This document shows, one piece after another, positions 50,738 through 59,804 of a stretch of DNA of 64,000 bases; position 1 is the first letter of the stretch, and each line of letters begins with the position of its first letter. The position numbers were made by a program, and so were the translations under genes. The stretch comes from Lachnospiraceae bacterium UBA3804 (GTDB taxonomy: Bacteria; Bacillota; Clostridia; Lachnospirales; Lachnospiraceae). Under the pieces are notes generated by a model that saw nothing but the letters and a program-made list of their open reading frames with translations, did no database searches and had not been told where the DNA came from. The DNA lies in NCBI GenBank assembly GCA_002368665.1, contig DFEK01000006.1, forward strand, positions 57,747-121,746, given 5' to 3'.

Positions 50738-52324
50738 ATGGGAGCAAAAGAATGTATTGAAGCAGGCAAAGCATATCTCGGGATTGAGTTTGGTTCGACC
50801 AGAATCAAAGGCGTTATTGCGGGTGAGAACGGAACCGTACTCGCCATGGGCAGATTCGGCTGGGAAAACAGCCTGCATGACGGAATCTGGACTTATTCCG
50901 AAGAAGAAATTTTCGCAGGATTGAAAGCCTGCTACGCAGATGTAAAGAAAGATATCGAAAACAAATACGGCATTACGGTGAAATCTTTTGCCGGAATCGG
51001 TATTTCCGCAATGATGCACGGATACCTTGCATTTGATGCAAACAATAATCTCCTGGTCCCGTTCCGCACCTGGAGAAATACCATCACCGGTGAGGCAGCG
51101 GAGAAACTTACGAAGGAATTCAATTACAATATTCCGCAAAGATGGAGCATTTCCCATCTGTATCAGGCAATGTTAAACGGGGAAGAACATGTTAAAGATG
51201 TTGCCTTCTTTACAACGCTTGCCGGATTCGTTCACTGGAAACTGACCGGAAAGAAAGTTCTCGGTGTGGGTGATGCATCCGGAATGTTCCCGATCGATAC
51301 GAAGACCGGGAATTACGATCAGGGCATGATCGCCAAATTCGATGAACTTGCTAAGAGTACAGCACTTACCAAAGGACTTGCCGAACTGCTTCCCGAAGTA
51401 TTAAGTGCGGGAGAGGCAGCCGGAGTACTGACCAAAGAAGGTGCGGCGCTTCTGGATGAGAGCGGCGATCTGAATGAGGGGATTCCTCTGTGTCCTCCTG
51501 AAGGAGATGCGGGAACCGGAATGGTTGCCACCAACTCGGTAAAGGTAAGAACCGGTAATATTTCCGCCGGAACCAGCGTGTTTGCAATGGTGGTACTGGA
51601 GAAAGAATTATCGAAGGTATATCCGGAGATCGATCTTGTTACCACGCCCGACGGCGCACTGGTCGGCATGGTGCACTGCAATAACTGCACTTCCGAGATC
51701 AACAACTGGGTGAAGATTTTTAAAGAGTTTGCTGAACTGTACGGAATCAATCCCGATATGAATGAACTTTACACAAAGTTATATTCGGTAGCACTTGACG
51801 GAGATGCAAACTGCGGCGGAGTCCTTCTGTATAATTATTTATCCGGAGAACCCGTAACCGGATTTGAGAAGGGCGCGCTGGTTTTAGCCAGAACCGCGGA
51901 AGATAAATTCTCCCTTGCCAATCTGATGCGTTCCAACCTCTATTCCGCAATGGCAACCTTGAAGGTCGGCCTCGATCTGATGCTCAAAGAAGAGGGCGTG
52001 CGTGTGGATGAGATGTACGGTCACGGCGGATATTTTAAGACCAAAGGAGTCGGAACCAAAGTCGCAGCTGCGGCAATCAATGCACCCGTATCCGTCATGG
52101 AAACCGCTTCCGAAGGCGGCGCATGGGGTATCGCGCTTCTTGCCGCATACCTGGATCAGAAAGCAAACTATTCGCTTAGCGATTACTTATCCGAGGTGAT
52201 CTTCAAAGATGCAAAGTGCGAAAAATGCGCACCCGATGCAAATGATGTACGGGGCTTTGATGAATATATCGAAAAATACAAGGCGGGACTTACCATTGAA
52301 CGCGCAGCCGTAGATGTGCTGTAG
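50738..52324 (+). CDS. FGGY-family carbohydrate kinase, probable L-ribulokinase role
   Basis: It phosphorylates a keto-sugar. It has 528 residues. The N-terminal ATPase-fold motif is LGIEFGSTRIKGVI, with GISAMMHGYLAF and RTWRNT at the substrate site. The catalytic-Asp region is PEGDAGTGM and the C-terminal ATP motif is GGYFKTKGVG. It differs clearly from the xylulokinase-like protein two genes downstream. With an isomerase of the L-arabinose/L-fucose family and an L-ribulose-5-phosphate epimerase in the same operon, L-ribulose is the natural substrate guess. Sequence alone would also allow another ketose. Its ribosome site is GGAGGG. Confidence 0.82.
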   Translation: MGAKECIEAGKAYLGIEFGSTRIKGVIAGENGTVLAMGRFGWENSLHDGIWTYSEEEIFAGLKACYADVKKDIENKYGITVKSFAGIGISAMMHGYLAFDANNNLLVPFRTWRNTITGEAAEKLTKEFNYNIPQRWSISHLYQAMLNGEEHVKDVAFFTTLAGFVHWKLTGKKVLGVGDASGMFPIDTKTGNYDQGMIAKFDELAKSTALTKGLAELLPEVLSAGEAAGVLTKEGAALLDESGDLNEGIPLCPPEGDAGTGMVATNSVKVRTGNISAGTSVFAMVVLEKELSKVYPEIDLVTTPDGALVGMVHCNNCTSEINNWVKIFKEFAELYGINPDMNELYTKLYSVALDGDANCGGVLLYNYLSGEPVTGFEKGALVLARTAEDKFSLANLMRSNLYSAMATLKVGLDLMLKEEGVRVDEMYGHGGYFKTKGVGTKVAAAAINAPVSVMETASEGGAWGIALLAAYLDQKANYSLSDYLSEVIFKDAKCEKCAPDANDVRGFDEYIEKYKAGLTIERAAVDVL

Positions 52325-52360
52325 TTTGTGGAATCAGCCTTTGAGAAAAAAGGAGAGACG

Positions 52361-53056
52361 ATGTTAAAAGAATTAAAACAGAAAGTTTACGAAGCAAACA
52401 TGCTCCTGCCGAAGTACGGTCTGGTGACTTTTACATGGGGAAATGTAAGTGCCATTGACCGCGAGTCGGGACTTTTTGTCATCAAACCGAGCGGCGTCGA
52501 TTACGATGTGATGAAGCCCGATGACATGGTGGTTGTGGATCTGGAAGGAAATGTTGTGGAAGGAAAATTAAATCCCTCTTCCGATACACCGACACATTTG
52601 GAATTGTACAAGGGCTTCCCCAAGATTGGCGGAGTGGTGCATACGCATTCCACATATGCGACCTCATTCGCACAGTCCGGAAGGGACATTCCCTGTTATG
52701 GAACGACACATGCGGATTATTTCTACGGAAGCATTCCCTGTGTCAGATGTTTGACCAAAGAGGAAATCGACTACGCGTATGAGTTAAATACAGGAAAACT
52801 TATCGTCAGTGAATTCGCAAGACTCGACAAAGATCCGGAAGCGGTTCCCGCGGTGCTTTGCAAAAACCACGGACCGTTTGCATGGGGCAAAGATGCCATG
52901 GACGCCGTGCATAATGCGGTTGTACTTGAAGAAGTGGCGAAGATGGCACTTTTTACCGAACAGATTAAGAGTGATGTTGCTCCCGCACCGCAGGAATTAC
53001 AGGATAAACATTATTTCCGCAAGCATGGGGCAAATGCATATTACGGACAGAAATAA
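52361..53056 (+). CDS. araD: L-ribulose-5-phosphate 4-epimerase
   Basis: It converts L-ribulose 5-phosphate to D-xylulose 5-phosphate. This class II aldolase-fold enzyme has 231 residues. Zinc ligands are the two histidines of VVHTHSTYAT and the one in CKNHGPFAWG. The phosphate-binding NVSAIDRE and KPSGVDYD blocks are intact, and HYFRKHGANAYYGQ is the typical AraD C-terminus. ATG 52361 is set by AAGGAGAG. The frame opens 11 codons earlier at a GTG with no ribosome site. This is the strongest single indicator that the locus handles L-arabinose. Confidence 0.94.
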   Translation: MLKELKQKVYEANMLLPKYGLVTFTWGNVSAIDRESGLFVIKPSGVDYDVMKPDDMVVVDLEGNVVEGKLNPSSDTPTHLELYKGFPKIGGVVHTHSTYATSFAQSGRDIPCYGTTHADYFYGSIPCVRCLTKEEIDYAYELNTGKLIVSEFARLDKDPEAVPAVLCKNHGPFAWGKDAMDAVHNAVVLEEVAKMALFTEQIKSDVAPAPQELQDKHYFRKHGANAYYGQK

Positions 53057-53076
53057 GACCCGAAAGGGGTGTGTGG

Positions 53077-54546
53077 ATGTATTATATCGGAATTGATCTG
53101 GGAACATCAGCCGTTAAACTTCTGATGACATTAAAAGACGGGACCATTGTGGGCAGCGTAACCAAAGAGTACCCGCTTTACTTTCCGCATCCCGGCTGGT
53201 CCGAACAGAAACCCGAAGACTGGGTGGATGCGGTTTGGAAAGGCTTGAAAGAACTTCTGAAAGGCTTTGATGCCGGTGAGGTTGCCGGAATCGGTGTAGG
53301 CGGACAGATGCACGGCCTCGTGGTTTTGGATGAAGAGGACAGAGTCATTCGTCCAGCGATTCTATGGAACGACGGAAGAACGCAGAAAGAAACGGATTAC
53401 TTAAATCAGGTGATCGGTAAGGATGTGCTCTCCGAAGAGACCGCCAATATCGCATTCGCGGGATTTACGGCGCCGAAGATTCTTTGGATGAAGGAAAACG
53501 AGCCGGAGAATTTTGCTAAGATCCGTAAGATCATGCTTCCGAAGGATTATATCGCCTATCGGCTGACCGGCGTTTTTTCCACGGATTACTCGGATGCGTC
53601 CGGTATGCTTTTACTGGATGTCAGACAGAAAAAATGGTCGCGGAAAATGTGTGAGATTTGCGGCATTGATGAGGCGGTTTTACCGAAACTTTATGAAAGC
53701 GATGCGGTAACGGGTCCTGTAAAACCCGAACTTGCAAGGGAATTCGGCTTTACGGATTGCGTCAAAGTCTGCGCAGGTGCCGGAGACAACGCGGCAGCCG
53801 CTGTCGGAACCGGTGTTGTCGGAGAGGGCGGATGCAATATTTCGCTCGGAACATCCGGAACCGTTTTCATCTCTTCGAAAGAATTCAAAGTCGATGAAAA
53901 CAATGCGCTTCACTCATTCGATCACGCGGACGGCGGATTTCATCTGATGGGATGTATGCTTTCCGCAGCGTCCTGCAACAAATGGTGGATGGAAGAGATT
54001 TTAAAAACCGATCAATATGCCAAAGAGCAGGAGAGTATTTCCAAACTGGGAGAGAACCATATTTTCTTTCTTCCCTACCTGATGGGAGAGCGTTCCCCGC
54101 ATAACAATCCGGATGCAAGAGGAACCTTTATCGGTCTTTCCATGGATTCGACGAGAGAAGATATGACACAGGCTGTTCTGGAAGGCGTGGCATTCGGACT
54201 CAGGGATTCGGTTGAAATCGCAAGGTCACTCGGCATCTCCCTTACGAAAACCAGAATCTGTGGAGGCGGAGCCAAGAGCCCGCTTTGGAGGAAGATCGTT
54301 TGCAACGTACTGAACCTCGAAGTCGAAAGAGTGGCTTCCGAAGAAGGCCCCGGACTGGGAGCGGCCATTCTGGCCATGGTAGCCTGCGGAGAGTATTCGT
54401 CGGTGGAAGAGGCAGCGAAAGCCGTGGTGAAGGTTAAGGATAGTGAGAAACCGGACCCAAGACTCGTCAGTAAGTATGAAGAAAAGTATCAGCAGTTTAA
54501 GATGATCTATCCGGCATGCAAGCCGATATTTGATAAGATTAAGTAA
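53077..54546 (+). CDS. xylB: Xylulokinase-like FGGY kinase
   Basis: It phosphorylates D-xylulose to D-xylulose 5-phosphate. It has 489 residues. Motifs present are the ATPase-fold IGIDLGTSAVKLLM, the substrate block GGQMHGLVVLD with AILWNDGRT, and the catalytic Asp in GAGDNAAAAVG. FISS and LMGERSPHNNPDARG also match, and the C-terminal ATP block is ICGGGAKSPLWRKI. Length and motifs fit XylB. ATG 53077 follows AAGGGG. An upstream GTG lies too close to that site. It merges with AraD output at xylulose 5-phosphate. Confidence 0.92.
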   Translation: MYYIGIDLGTSAVKLLMTLKDGTIVGSVTKEYPLYFPHPGWSEQKPEDWVDAVWKGLKELLKGFDAGEVAGIGVGGQMHGLVVLDEEDRVIRPAILWNDGRTQKETDYLNQVIGKDVLSEETANIAFAGFTAPKILWMKENEPENFAKIRKIMLPKDYIAYRLTGVFSTDYSDASGMLLLDVRQKKWSRKMCEICGIDEAVLPKLYESDAVTGPVKPELAREFGFTDCVKVCAGAGDNAAAAVGTGVVGEGGCNISLGTSGTVFISSKEFKVDENNALHSFDHADGGFHLMGCMLSAASCNKWWMEEILKTDQYAKEQESISKLGENHIFFLPYLMGERSPHNNPDARGTFIGLSMDSTREDMTQAVLEGVAFGLRDSVEIARSLGISLTKTRICGGGAKSPLWRKIVCNVLNLEVERVASEEGPGLGAAILAMVACGEYSSVEEAAKAVVKVKDSEKPDPRLVSKYEEKYQQFKMIYPACKPIFDKIK

Positions 54547-54564
54547 TCATGCAGGAGAGTAAGA

Positions 54565-55398
54565 ATGAACGTATCTGAGCTCAAACAAAAGGCCAATGAT
54601 GTGCGAATCGGTATTGTAACCGCCGTGCATTCAGCCAAAGCGGGACATCCGGGCGGTTCCTTATCCGCTGCGGATATCATGACTTATCTCTATTTTGAAG
54701 AGATGAATATCGATCCGTCCAACCCAAGGAAAGAAGACAGAGACCGTTTTGTGCTTTCGAAGGGACATGTTGCACCGGCATTGTATTCGACCCTTGCAAA
54801 CAGGGGATTTTTCCCGGTGGAAGAATTAAAAACACTTCGTAAACTCGGCTCCAGACTGCAGGGTCATCCCTGCATGCAGGAAACACCCGGTGTGGATATG
54901 TCTTCCGGATCTCTGGGACAGGGACTGAGCGCCGCATGCGGCATGGCACTTTCCGCGAAACTTCAGAACCGGGATTACCGTGTATATGCACTTCTGGGAG
55001 ACGGAGAAATTCAGGAAGGCCAGATCTGGGAAGCAGCCATGTTTGCAGGTCACAGGAAACTGGATAACCTCTGCGTGATCGTTGATAATAACGGTCTTCA
55101 GATTGACGGTAAAATCGAAGACGTCTGCTCTCCGTATCCGATCACGGATAAATTCAGGGCATTTAATTTTAATGTTATTGAAATCGACGGACATGATTTT
55201 ACACAGATTGCGGACGCGTTTGCCAAAGCAAGACAGACCAAGGGTGCGCCCACCGCGATCATAGCACATACCGTAAAAGGAAAAGGTGTATCCTTCATGG
55301 AGAATCAGGTTTCCTGGCACGGCAAAGCACCGAATGATGAGGAATTCGCCGTGGCAATCGAAGATCTGGAAAGGATAGGTAAAGAATATGTCGGATAA
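54565..55398 (+). CDS. Transketolase, N-terminal (thiamine-diphosphate) subunit
   Basis: This is half of a split transketolase that moves two-carbon units from xylulose 5-phosphate. It has 277 residues. It binds thiamine diphosphate through GDGEIQEGQIWEA and a later NNGLQIDG, with the N-terminal HPGGSLSAADI. The GHVAPALYS and HTVKGKGVSFME blocks are typical. Splitting into two genes is standard in Clostridia and is not a frameshift. The GGAGAG site lies seven bases upstream. The 3' end overlaps the second half by 11 bases. Confidence 0.94.
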   Translation: MNVSELKQKANDVRIGIVTAVHSAKAGHPGGSLSAADIMTYLYFEEMNIDPSNPRKEDRDRFVLSKGHVAPALYSTLANRGFFPVEELKTLRKLGSRLQGHPCMQETPGVDMSSGSLGQGLSAACGMALSAKLQNRDYRVYALLGDGEIQEGQIWEAAMFAGHRKLDNLCVIVDNNGLQIDGKIEDVCSPYPITDKFRAFNFNVIEIDGHDFTQIADAFAKARQTKGAPTAIIAHTVKGKGVSFMENQVSWHGKAPNDEEFAVAIEDLERIGKEYVG

Positions 55399-56332
55399 TG
55401 TGAAAATCGCTACCAGAGAAAGCTACGGCAACGCCCTAGTGGAAATCGGACAAACCAACGATAAAATCTATGTACTGGATGCGGATCTTGCCGGAGCAAC
55501 CAAAACGGGCACGTTTAAAAAAGCCTTTCCCGAAAGACATATCGACTGCGGTATCGCGGAGTGCAACATGATGGGTATTGCTGCGGGAATGGCAACCACG
55601 GGTCTCATTCCGTTCTGCTCATCGTTTGCCATGTTTGCTTCGGGACGTGCTTTCGAGCAGGTCAGAAACTCGATCGGATATCCTCACTTAAATGTGAAAA
55701 TCGGCGCAACCCACGCGGGAGTCACCGTCGGTGAGGACGGCGCTTCGCACCAGTGCAACGAAGACCTTGCCCTGATGAGAACGATTCCCGGAATGGTGGT
55801 CATCTGTCCTTCCGATGATATCGAAGCAAAGGCCTGCGTGAAGGCGGCTGCGGAATATGTCGGACCGGTATATATGCGTTTTGGAAGAAGTGCGGTTCCG
55901 GTAATCAATGACAATCCCGGTTACAAATTCGAAATCGGAAAAGGCATTTTACTGAAAGAAGGCAGCGACGTTACCATCATCGCAACGGGCGTTTGCGTAA
56001 GTGAAGCACTGAAGGCGGCAGAGACATTGGCGGCAGACGGAATAAATGCGGAGGTCATTAACATCCATACAATCAAACCTCTTGATCAAGACCTTGTTCT
56101 TGCTTCCGCAAAGAAAACCGGAAAGGTTGTAACCGTGGAAGAACATTCCGTCATCGGAGGACTCGGAAGTGCCGTTGCGGATGTATTGGCCCAAACCGGA
56201 GTGGCTACATTAAAGAAAATCGGCGTACAGGATGTGTTCGGTGAATCCGGTACGGCAGCACAGCTTCTGCACAAGTTCGGACTGGATGCGGAAGGTATCG
56301 GTAAAGAAGTAAAAGAATTCGTTCAAGGATAA
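55388..56332 (+). CDS. Transketolase, C-terminal (pyrimidine-binding) subunit
   Basis: This is the partner of the preceding gene. It has 314 residues. The catalytic Glu lies in DCGIAECNMMGIAAGMA, the pyrimidine-binding block common to transketolases and DXP synthases. FRQ-like FGRSAVPV and the C-terminal EEHSVIGGLGSAV complete the fold. A dedicated copy in the pentose operon would supply extra flux for xylulose 5-phosphate. The ATG lies within the upstream gene's end, so translation is coupled. Confidence 0.94.
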   Translation: MSDNVKIATRESYGNALVEIGQTNDKIYVLDADLAGATKTGTFKKAFPERHIDCGIAECNMMGIAAGMATTGLIPFCSSFAMFASGRAFEQVRNSIGYPHLNVKIGATHAGVTVGEDGASHQCNEDLALMRTIPGMVVICPSDDIEAKACVKAAAEYVGPVYMRFGRSAVPVINDNPGYKFEIGKGILLKEGSDVTIIATGVCVSEALKAAETLAADGINAEVINIHTIKPLDQDLVLASAKKTGKVVTVEEHSVIGGLGSAVADVLAQTGVATLKKIGVQDVFGESGTAAQLLHKFGLDAEGIGKEVKEFVQG

Positions 56333-56361
56333 AAGCAAAAAACAAGAGGGAGGCTAAAAAT

Positions 56362-57846
56362 ATGAACAACATTCCTAAGATTAAACTGGGTATCGTGGCA
56401 GTAAGCCGTGACTGTTTTCCCGAATCTCTTTCGGTAAACAGAAGAAAAGCATTGGTGGATGCTTACAAGGCTAAATTTGATGCGGAGGATATTTACGAAT
56501 GTCCCATCTGTATCGTGGAGAGCGAAATCCACATGGTACAGGCTTTGGAAGACATCAAAAAAGCAGGATGTAACGCACTTTGCGTATATCTCGGAAACTT
56601 CGGACCGGAAATTTCCGAAACTTTATTGGCAAAGCATTTTGACGGACCCAGAATGTTCTGTGCGGCAGCAGAGGAAAGCCAGGCAGACTTAATGGACGGC
56701 AGAGGCGATGCTTACTGCGGTATGCTCAACGCAAGTTATAACTTAAAACTTCGCAATATCGGAGCATACATTCCCGAATATCCCGTGGGTGATGCCGAGG
56801 ATTGCGCACAGATGATTCACGACTTCCTTCCGGTTGCGCGTGCGGTTGTAGGCCTCTCCAAATTAAAGATCATATCCTTCGGCCCCAGACCGTTAAACTT
56901 CTTAGCATGCAATGCCCCGATCAAACCGCTTTACAATCTCGGCGTGGAAATCGAAGAAAACTCCGAACTGGATCTTTTCGAATCCTTCAACAAACATGCG
57001 GGCGATGCTCGTATTCCGGAAGTGGTTGCGGATATGGAGAAAGAACTCGGTGCAGGCAATAAGAAACCCGAAGTTCTTGCCAAACTTGCACAGTATGAGC
57101 TGACCTTGCTTGACTGGGTGGAGCAGCACAAGGGATACAGAGAGTATGTTGCCATCGCAGGCAAATGCTGGCCGGCATTCCAGACACAGTTCGGTTTTGT
57201 ACCCTGCTATGTCAACAGCCGTCTGACCGGTAAAGGCATTCCGGTATCCTGTGAAGTGGATATCTACGGATGCTTAAGCGAGTTTATCGGAACCTGTGTA
57301 TCCGAAGATGCGGTAACGCTTCTTGATATCAATAACTCCGTTCCCAAGGATATGTACAAAGAATCCATCGAGGGCAAATTCGATTATCAGTTTACCGATA
57401 CATTCATGGGATTCCACTGCGGAAATACCTGCTCTTCCAAACTCGCATCCTGTGAGATGAAATATCAGAAGATCATGGCAAGAACCCTTCCCGTGGAAGT
57501 TACCAACGGAACACTCGAGGGCGACATTGCGCCCGGCGACATCACGTTCTTCCGCCTTCAGTCCACTGCAGACACGCAGCTTAGAGCATATCTTGCGGAA
57601 GGCGAGGTTCTTCCCGTTGCCACCAAGTCCTTCGGCGGTATCGGTGTATTCGCCATCAAGGAAATGGGACGTTTCTATCGCCATGTACTCATCGGAAAGA
57701 ATTTCCCTCATCACGGTGCGGTAGCATTCGGTCACTTCGGAAAGGCACTCTATGAAGTATTTAAGTACATCGGAGTACCCGTAGAGGATATCGGATACAA
57801 TCAGCCGGCGGACGTACGTTACCCGGATGAGAATCCGTTTAAATAA
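56362..57846 (+). CDS. L-fucose/L-arabinose isomerase-family protein
   Basis: This is an aldose-ketose isomerase-superfamily enzyme of 494 residues. Recognisable parts are the N-terminal Rossmann-like domain (KLGIVAVSRDCFPES), the middle block FGPRPLNFLACNA, and CWPAFQTQFGFVPCYVNSRL. The acidic metal-site region is SCEVDIYGCLSE, and GFHCGNTCSS and HHGAVAFGHFG complete it. It is not classical AraA. Operon mates (AraD, ribulokinase-like, xylulokinase) make L-arabinose to L-ribulose the likely reaction. L-fucose or D-arabinose cannot be excluded. It has its own GGGAGG site and ends the operon before a terminator. Confidence 0.82.
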   Translation: MNNIPKIKLGIVAVSRDCFPESLSVNRRKALVDAYKAKFDAEDIYECPICIVESEIHMVQALEDIKKAGCNALCVYLGNFGPEISETLLAKHFDGPRMFCAAAEESQADLMDGRGDAYCGMLNASYNLKLRNIGAYIPEYPVGDAEDCAQMIHDFLPVARAVVGLSKLKIISFGPRPLNFLACNAPIKPLYNLGVEIEENSELDLFESFNKHAGDARIPEVVADMEKELGAGNKKPEVLAKLAQYELTLLDWVEQHKGYREYVAIAGKCWPAFQTQFGFVPCYVNSRLTGKGIPVSCEVDIYGCLSEFIGTCVSEDAVTLLDINNSVPKDMYKESIEGKFDYQFTDTFMGFHCGNTCSSKLASCEMKYQKIMARTLPVEVTNGTLEGDIAPGDITFFRLQSTADTQLRAYLAEGEVLPVATKSFGGIGVFAIKEMGRFYRHVLIGKNFPHHGAVAFGHFGKALYEVFKYIGVPVEDIGYNQPADVRYPDENPFK

Positions 57847-57873
57847 GAATTATAAAAGGGGAAATCATAGATC

Positions 57874-57916
57874 TGCCGGTGCCGGACACTCCAGGGTGTT
57901 CGGCATCGGTATTTTT
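57874..57916 (+). terminator. Intrinsic terminator of the pentose operon
   Basis: CCGGTGCCGGACAC (57876-57889) pairs with GTGTTCGGCATCGG (57896-57909) with G-T wobbles, around a short TCCAGG loop, followed by TATTTTTA. It lies ~30 bases behind the isomerase stop and just before a new promoter. Confidence 0.9.
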
Positions 57917-57917
57917 A

Positions 57918-57926
57918 TGCTATAAT
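57918..57926 (+). promoter_or_regulatory. Extended -10 promoter for the envelope gene cluster
   Basis: TGCTATAAT matches an extended -10 exactly and is identical to the element at 40056. The expected transcript start is near 57933, giving a ~38-base leader to the ATG at 57971. Confidence 0.6.
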
Positions 57927-57970
57927 AACTAATGTATCCGGCGATTATAACGGTAAAGGGGAGAATCGTT

Positions 57971-58426
57971 ATGGGAGAGAAGAATAACTGGAGCGTAGGC
58001 GGATATGTCTCGAAGAAAAATTCGGAAGTGGATATTCATTCCACGGACGGAATCCTGTATGAGAAATATAAGGGCAAGGAGGCATACGGAAGCAAGGAAT
58101 GGGAGACCACAAAAGGAGAGAAAACCGCACTGATCATTGTCATGATCATCGGTATCCTGATCGGAATAGCAGCATTTGTCGTATATTTTATGCCATCCGT
58201 TTCAACGGGTTATAAAATTATGACACTGATTATAGCGGGTGTTCTTCTGATTCTGATGATCGGCGGTTTGGTACTTGCGGTAACACTTAGGCACAACAAA
58301 AAAGATCCGATTCAGATGCAGTATTATGATGTGGATTACGAGCAAAATAATATTACCGGCGAAGGATACGACAATACAAGGGAAATTACGAAAGAAGAGT
58401 TTTACGGGGAGAATGAGGATGAGTAA
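57971..58426 (+). CDS. Small two-helix membrane protein of unknown function
   Basis: No family is recognised. It has 151 residues. A polar N-terminal part (WSVGGYVSKKNSEVDIHSTD) is followed by two adjacent membrane helices (about 53-76 and 85-109). An acidic C-terminal tail follows (YDVDYEQNNITGEGYDNTRE). There is no signal peptide. Both ends are probably cytosolic. ATG 57971 is set by AAAGGGG about nine bases upstream. The frame opens 13 codons earlier at an ATG that sits too near the predicted transcript start. It overlaps the next gene by 8 bases and probably shares its envelope role. Confidence 0.72.
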   Translation: MGEKNNWSVGGYVSKKNSEVDIHSTDGILYEKYKGKEAYGSKEWETTKGEKTALIIVMIIGILIGIAAFVVYFMPSVSTGYKIMTLIIAGVLLILMIGGLVLAVTLRHNKKDPIQMQYYDVDYEQNNITGEGYDNTREITKEEFYGENEDE

Positions 58427-59804
58427 AAAAGGTTTGATTTTCATTTGCTCGGTTTTGATTTCGGTTTTGGTTTTCGGATGCGTAAAGCCTGTTACGCATC
58501 CGGCGTCCGTTTTACCGTCGGTAAGCGAACTGCCTGAAACATCCGAGACAGAGGTTGTATCGGAGGATGACAGTTGGAAACCGGTCATGAGAGATGCCGT
58601 GTTAGATGCCATGAAAGAATACTGGGGCTGGATTCAGCAGGACAGCGATATCATGACGCAGGGAGAATTTACGGAAGATAAATTCTACAAAGAAGCACGT
58701 TTTGAACTGGCATATATTGATGATGACGATATTCCGGAACTTTTCGTGCAACCCAGCGGATCCGGTGTATGGGGAATAGGCTGCTGTATTTTATCCGTAA
58801 AGGACGGCAAAACGGATAAATATGACATCGGATGGAGCGATTTCGTGGAATATATCCCGAGAAGCGACAGGATCGTTCTTATGCACGGAATGCATATGCC
58901 TCACCAGGAAATTGTTTATAAATGGTCGACCGAAGAGGAATTGGGAAGCGGAACCTACTACGAACCCGGCTGGTATGACGGACAGGACCGTTCCTTCGAA
59001 GGGGAAGAGTATGAGTACCGCTGGAACGACGAGTCCGTATCGGAAGCCGATTACAATGCAAAGAGGAAGGAAGTATTCGACGGAGAATCCAGGACATTAA
59101 GTGAAGGTGATCTAAACGGATTTGCCGATATTCTCGTATATTTAAATTCGTCGCAGTCCACCGAAAATTATGAAATGGACGAGGAAACAGCCATCGCTTA
59201 TCTGGATGTGATTCTCAATGATCCGGACGGACTGTATGAGACATATAATACCGGCAGGATGAAATACGGACTTCTGAAAATAAACGACGATGATCTGCCG
59301 GAACTGGTTGTTTACAGATTGCTCATGGACCAGTTCGGCTGCGAGAAAGTCGATGTTTATACATTGAAAGACGGAAAGGCCGTAAATCTCCCCCTGAAAA
59401 CCGGATATACGGGTATTTCGTGGGCAAAGTCCTATTATGAAAGAAAGGACTATATTTACATTGAACACTGCCACGAGGCGATTTACGACGAGTCGCAGGG
59501 CTTTGAGTACTGTCCTGTTTTCGACAGCAATCAACCGAATCTTATGAAATGGAATATTTCTTATCCTTTGGGATACGACACCGGCAAAGAGACGGATTAC
59601 GATAAACTTGTGGAAGACATCAAATGCACCAGCGATGGAGCGGAGATTTCAAACGAGGAATTCAGCGCTTCGCTGGATGCACTGCATCTGGGAGCAGGGA
59701 AGCCGATTGCGGATGAATGCAAGGGTTTTGCCGAGTCTGTAGAGAGAATTACCCGCAATATTTCCTCCGAACGAACGGACGATGTGAGGAGTACGATCAA
59801 ATGA
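58419..59804 (+). CDS. Lipoprotein with D-x-D-D-x-P-E-L repeats
   Basis: The function is unknown. It has 461 residues with a lipoprotein signal (LISVLVFGCVKP, lipobox VFG-C). Two copies of a calcium-loop/FG-GAP-like motif occur. The first is ELAYIDDDDIPELFVQ near residue 105, followed by SVKDGKTDKY. The second is GLLKINDDDLPELVVY near 290, followed by TLKDGKAVNL. The protein is therefore a duplicated domain of about 185 residues. ATG 58419 has GGGGA eight bases upstream, and ATG 58413 is too close to it. The end overlaps the protease-like lipoprotein gene by four bases (ATGA). Confidence 0.78.
   Translation: MSKKGLIFICSVLISVLVFGCVKPVTHPASVLPSVSELPETSETEVVSEDDSWKPVMRDAVLDAMKEYWGWIQQDSDIMTQGEFTEDKFYKEARFELAYIDDDDIPELFVQPSGSGVWGIGCCILSVKDGKTDKYDIGWSDFVEYIPRSDRIVLMHGMHMPHQEIVYKWSTEEELGSGTYYEPGWYDGQDRSFEGEEYEYRWNDESVSEADYNAKRKEVFDGESRTLSEGDLNGFADILVYLNSSQSTENYEMDEETAIAYLDVILNDPDGLYETYNTGRMKYGLLKINDDDLPELVVYRLLMDQFGCEKVDVYTLKDGKAVNLPLKTGYTGISWAKSYYERKDYIYIEHCHEAIYDESQGFEYCPVFDSNQPNLMKWNISYPLGYDTGKETDYDKLVEDIKCTSDGAEISNEEFSASLDALHLGAGKPIADECKGFAESVERITRNISSERTDDVRSTIK

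Noticed and set aside
54565..56332. Transketolase broken by a frameshift
   Set aside because: Each half has its own start, the domains split at the usual boundary, and two-gene transketolases are normal in Clostridia.
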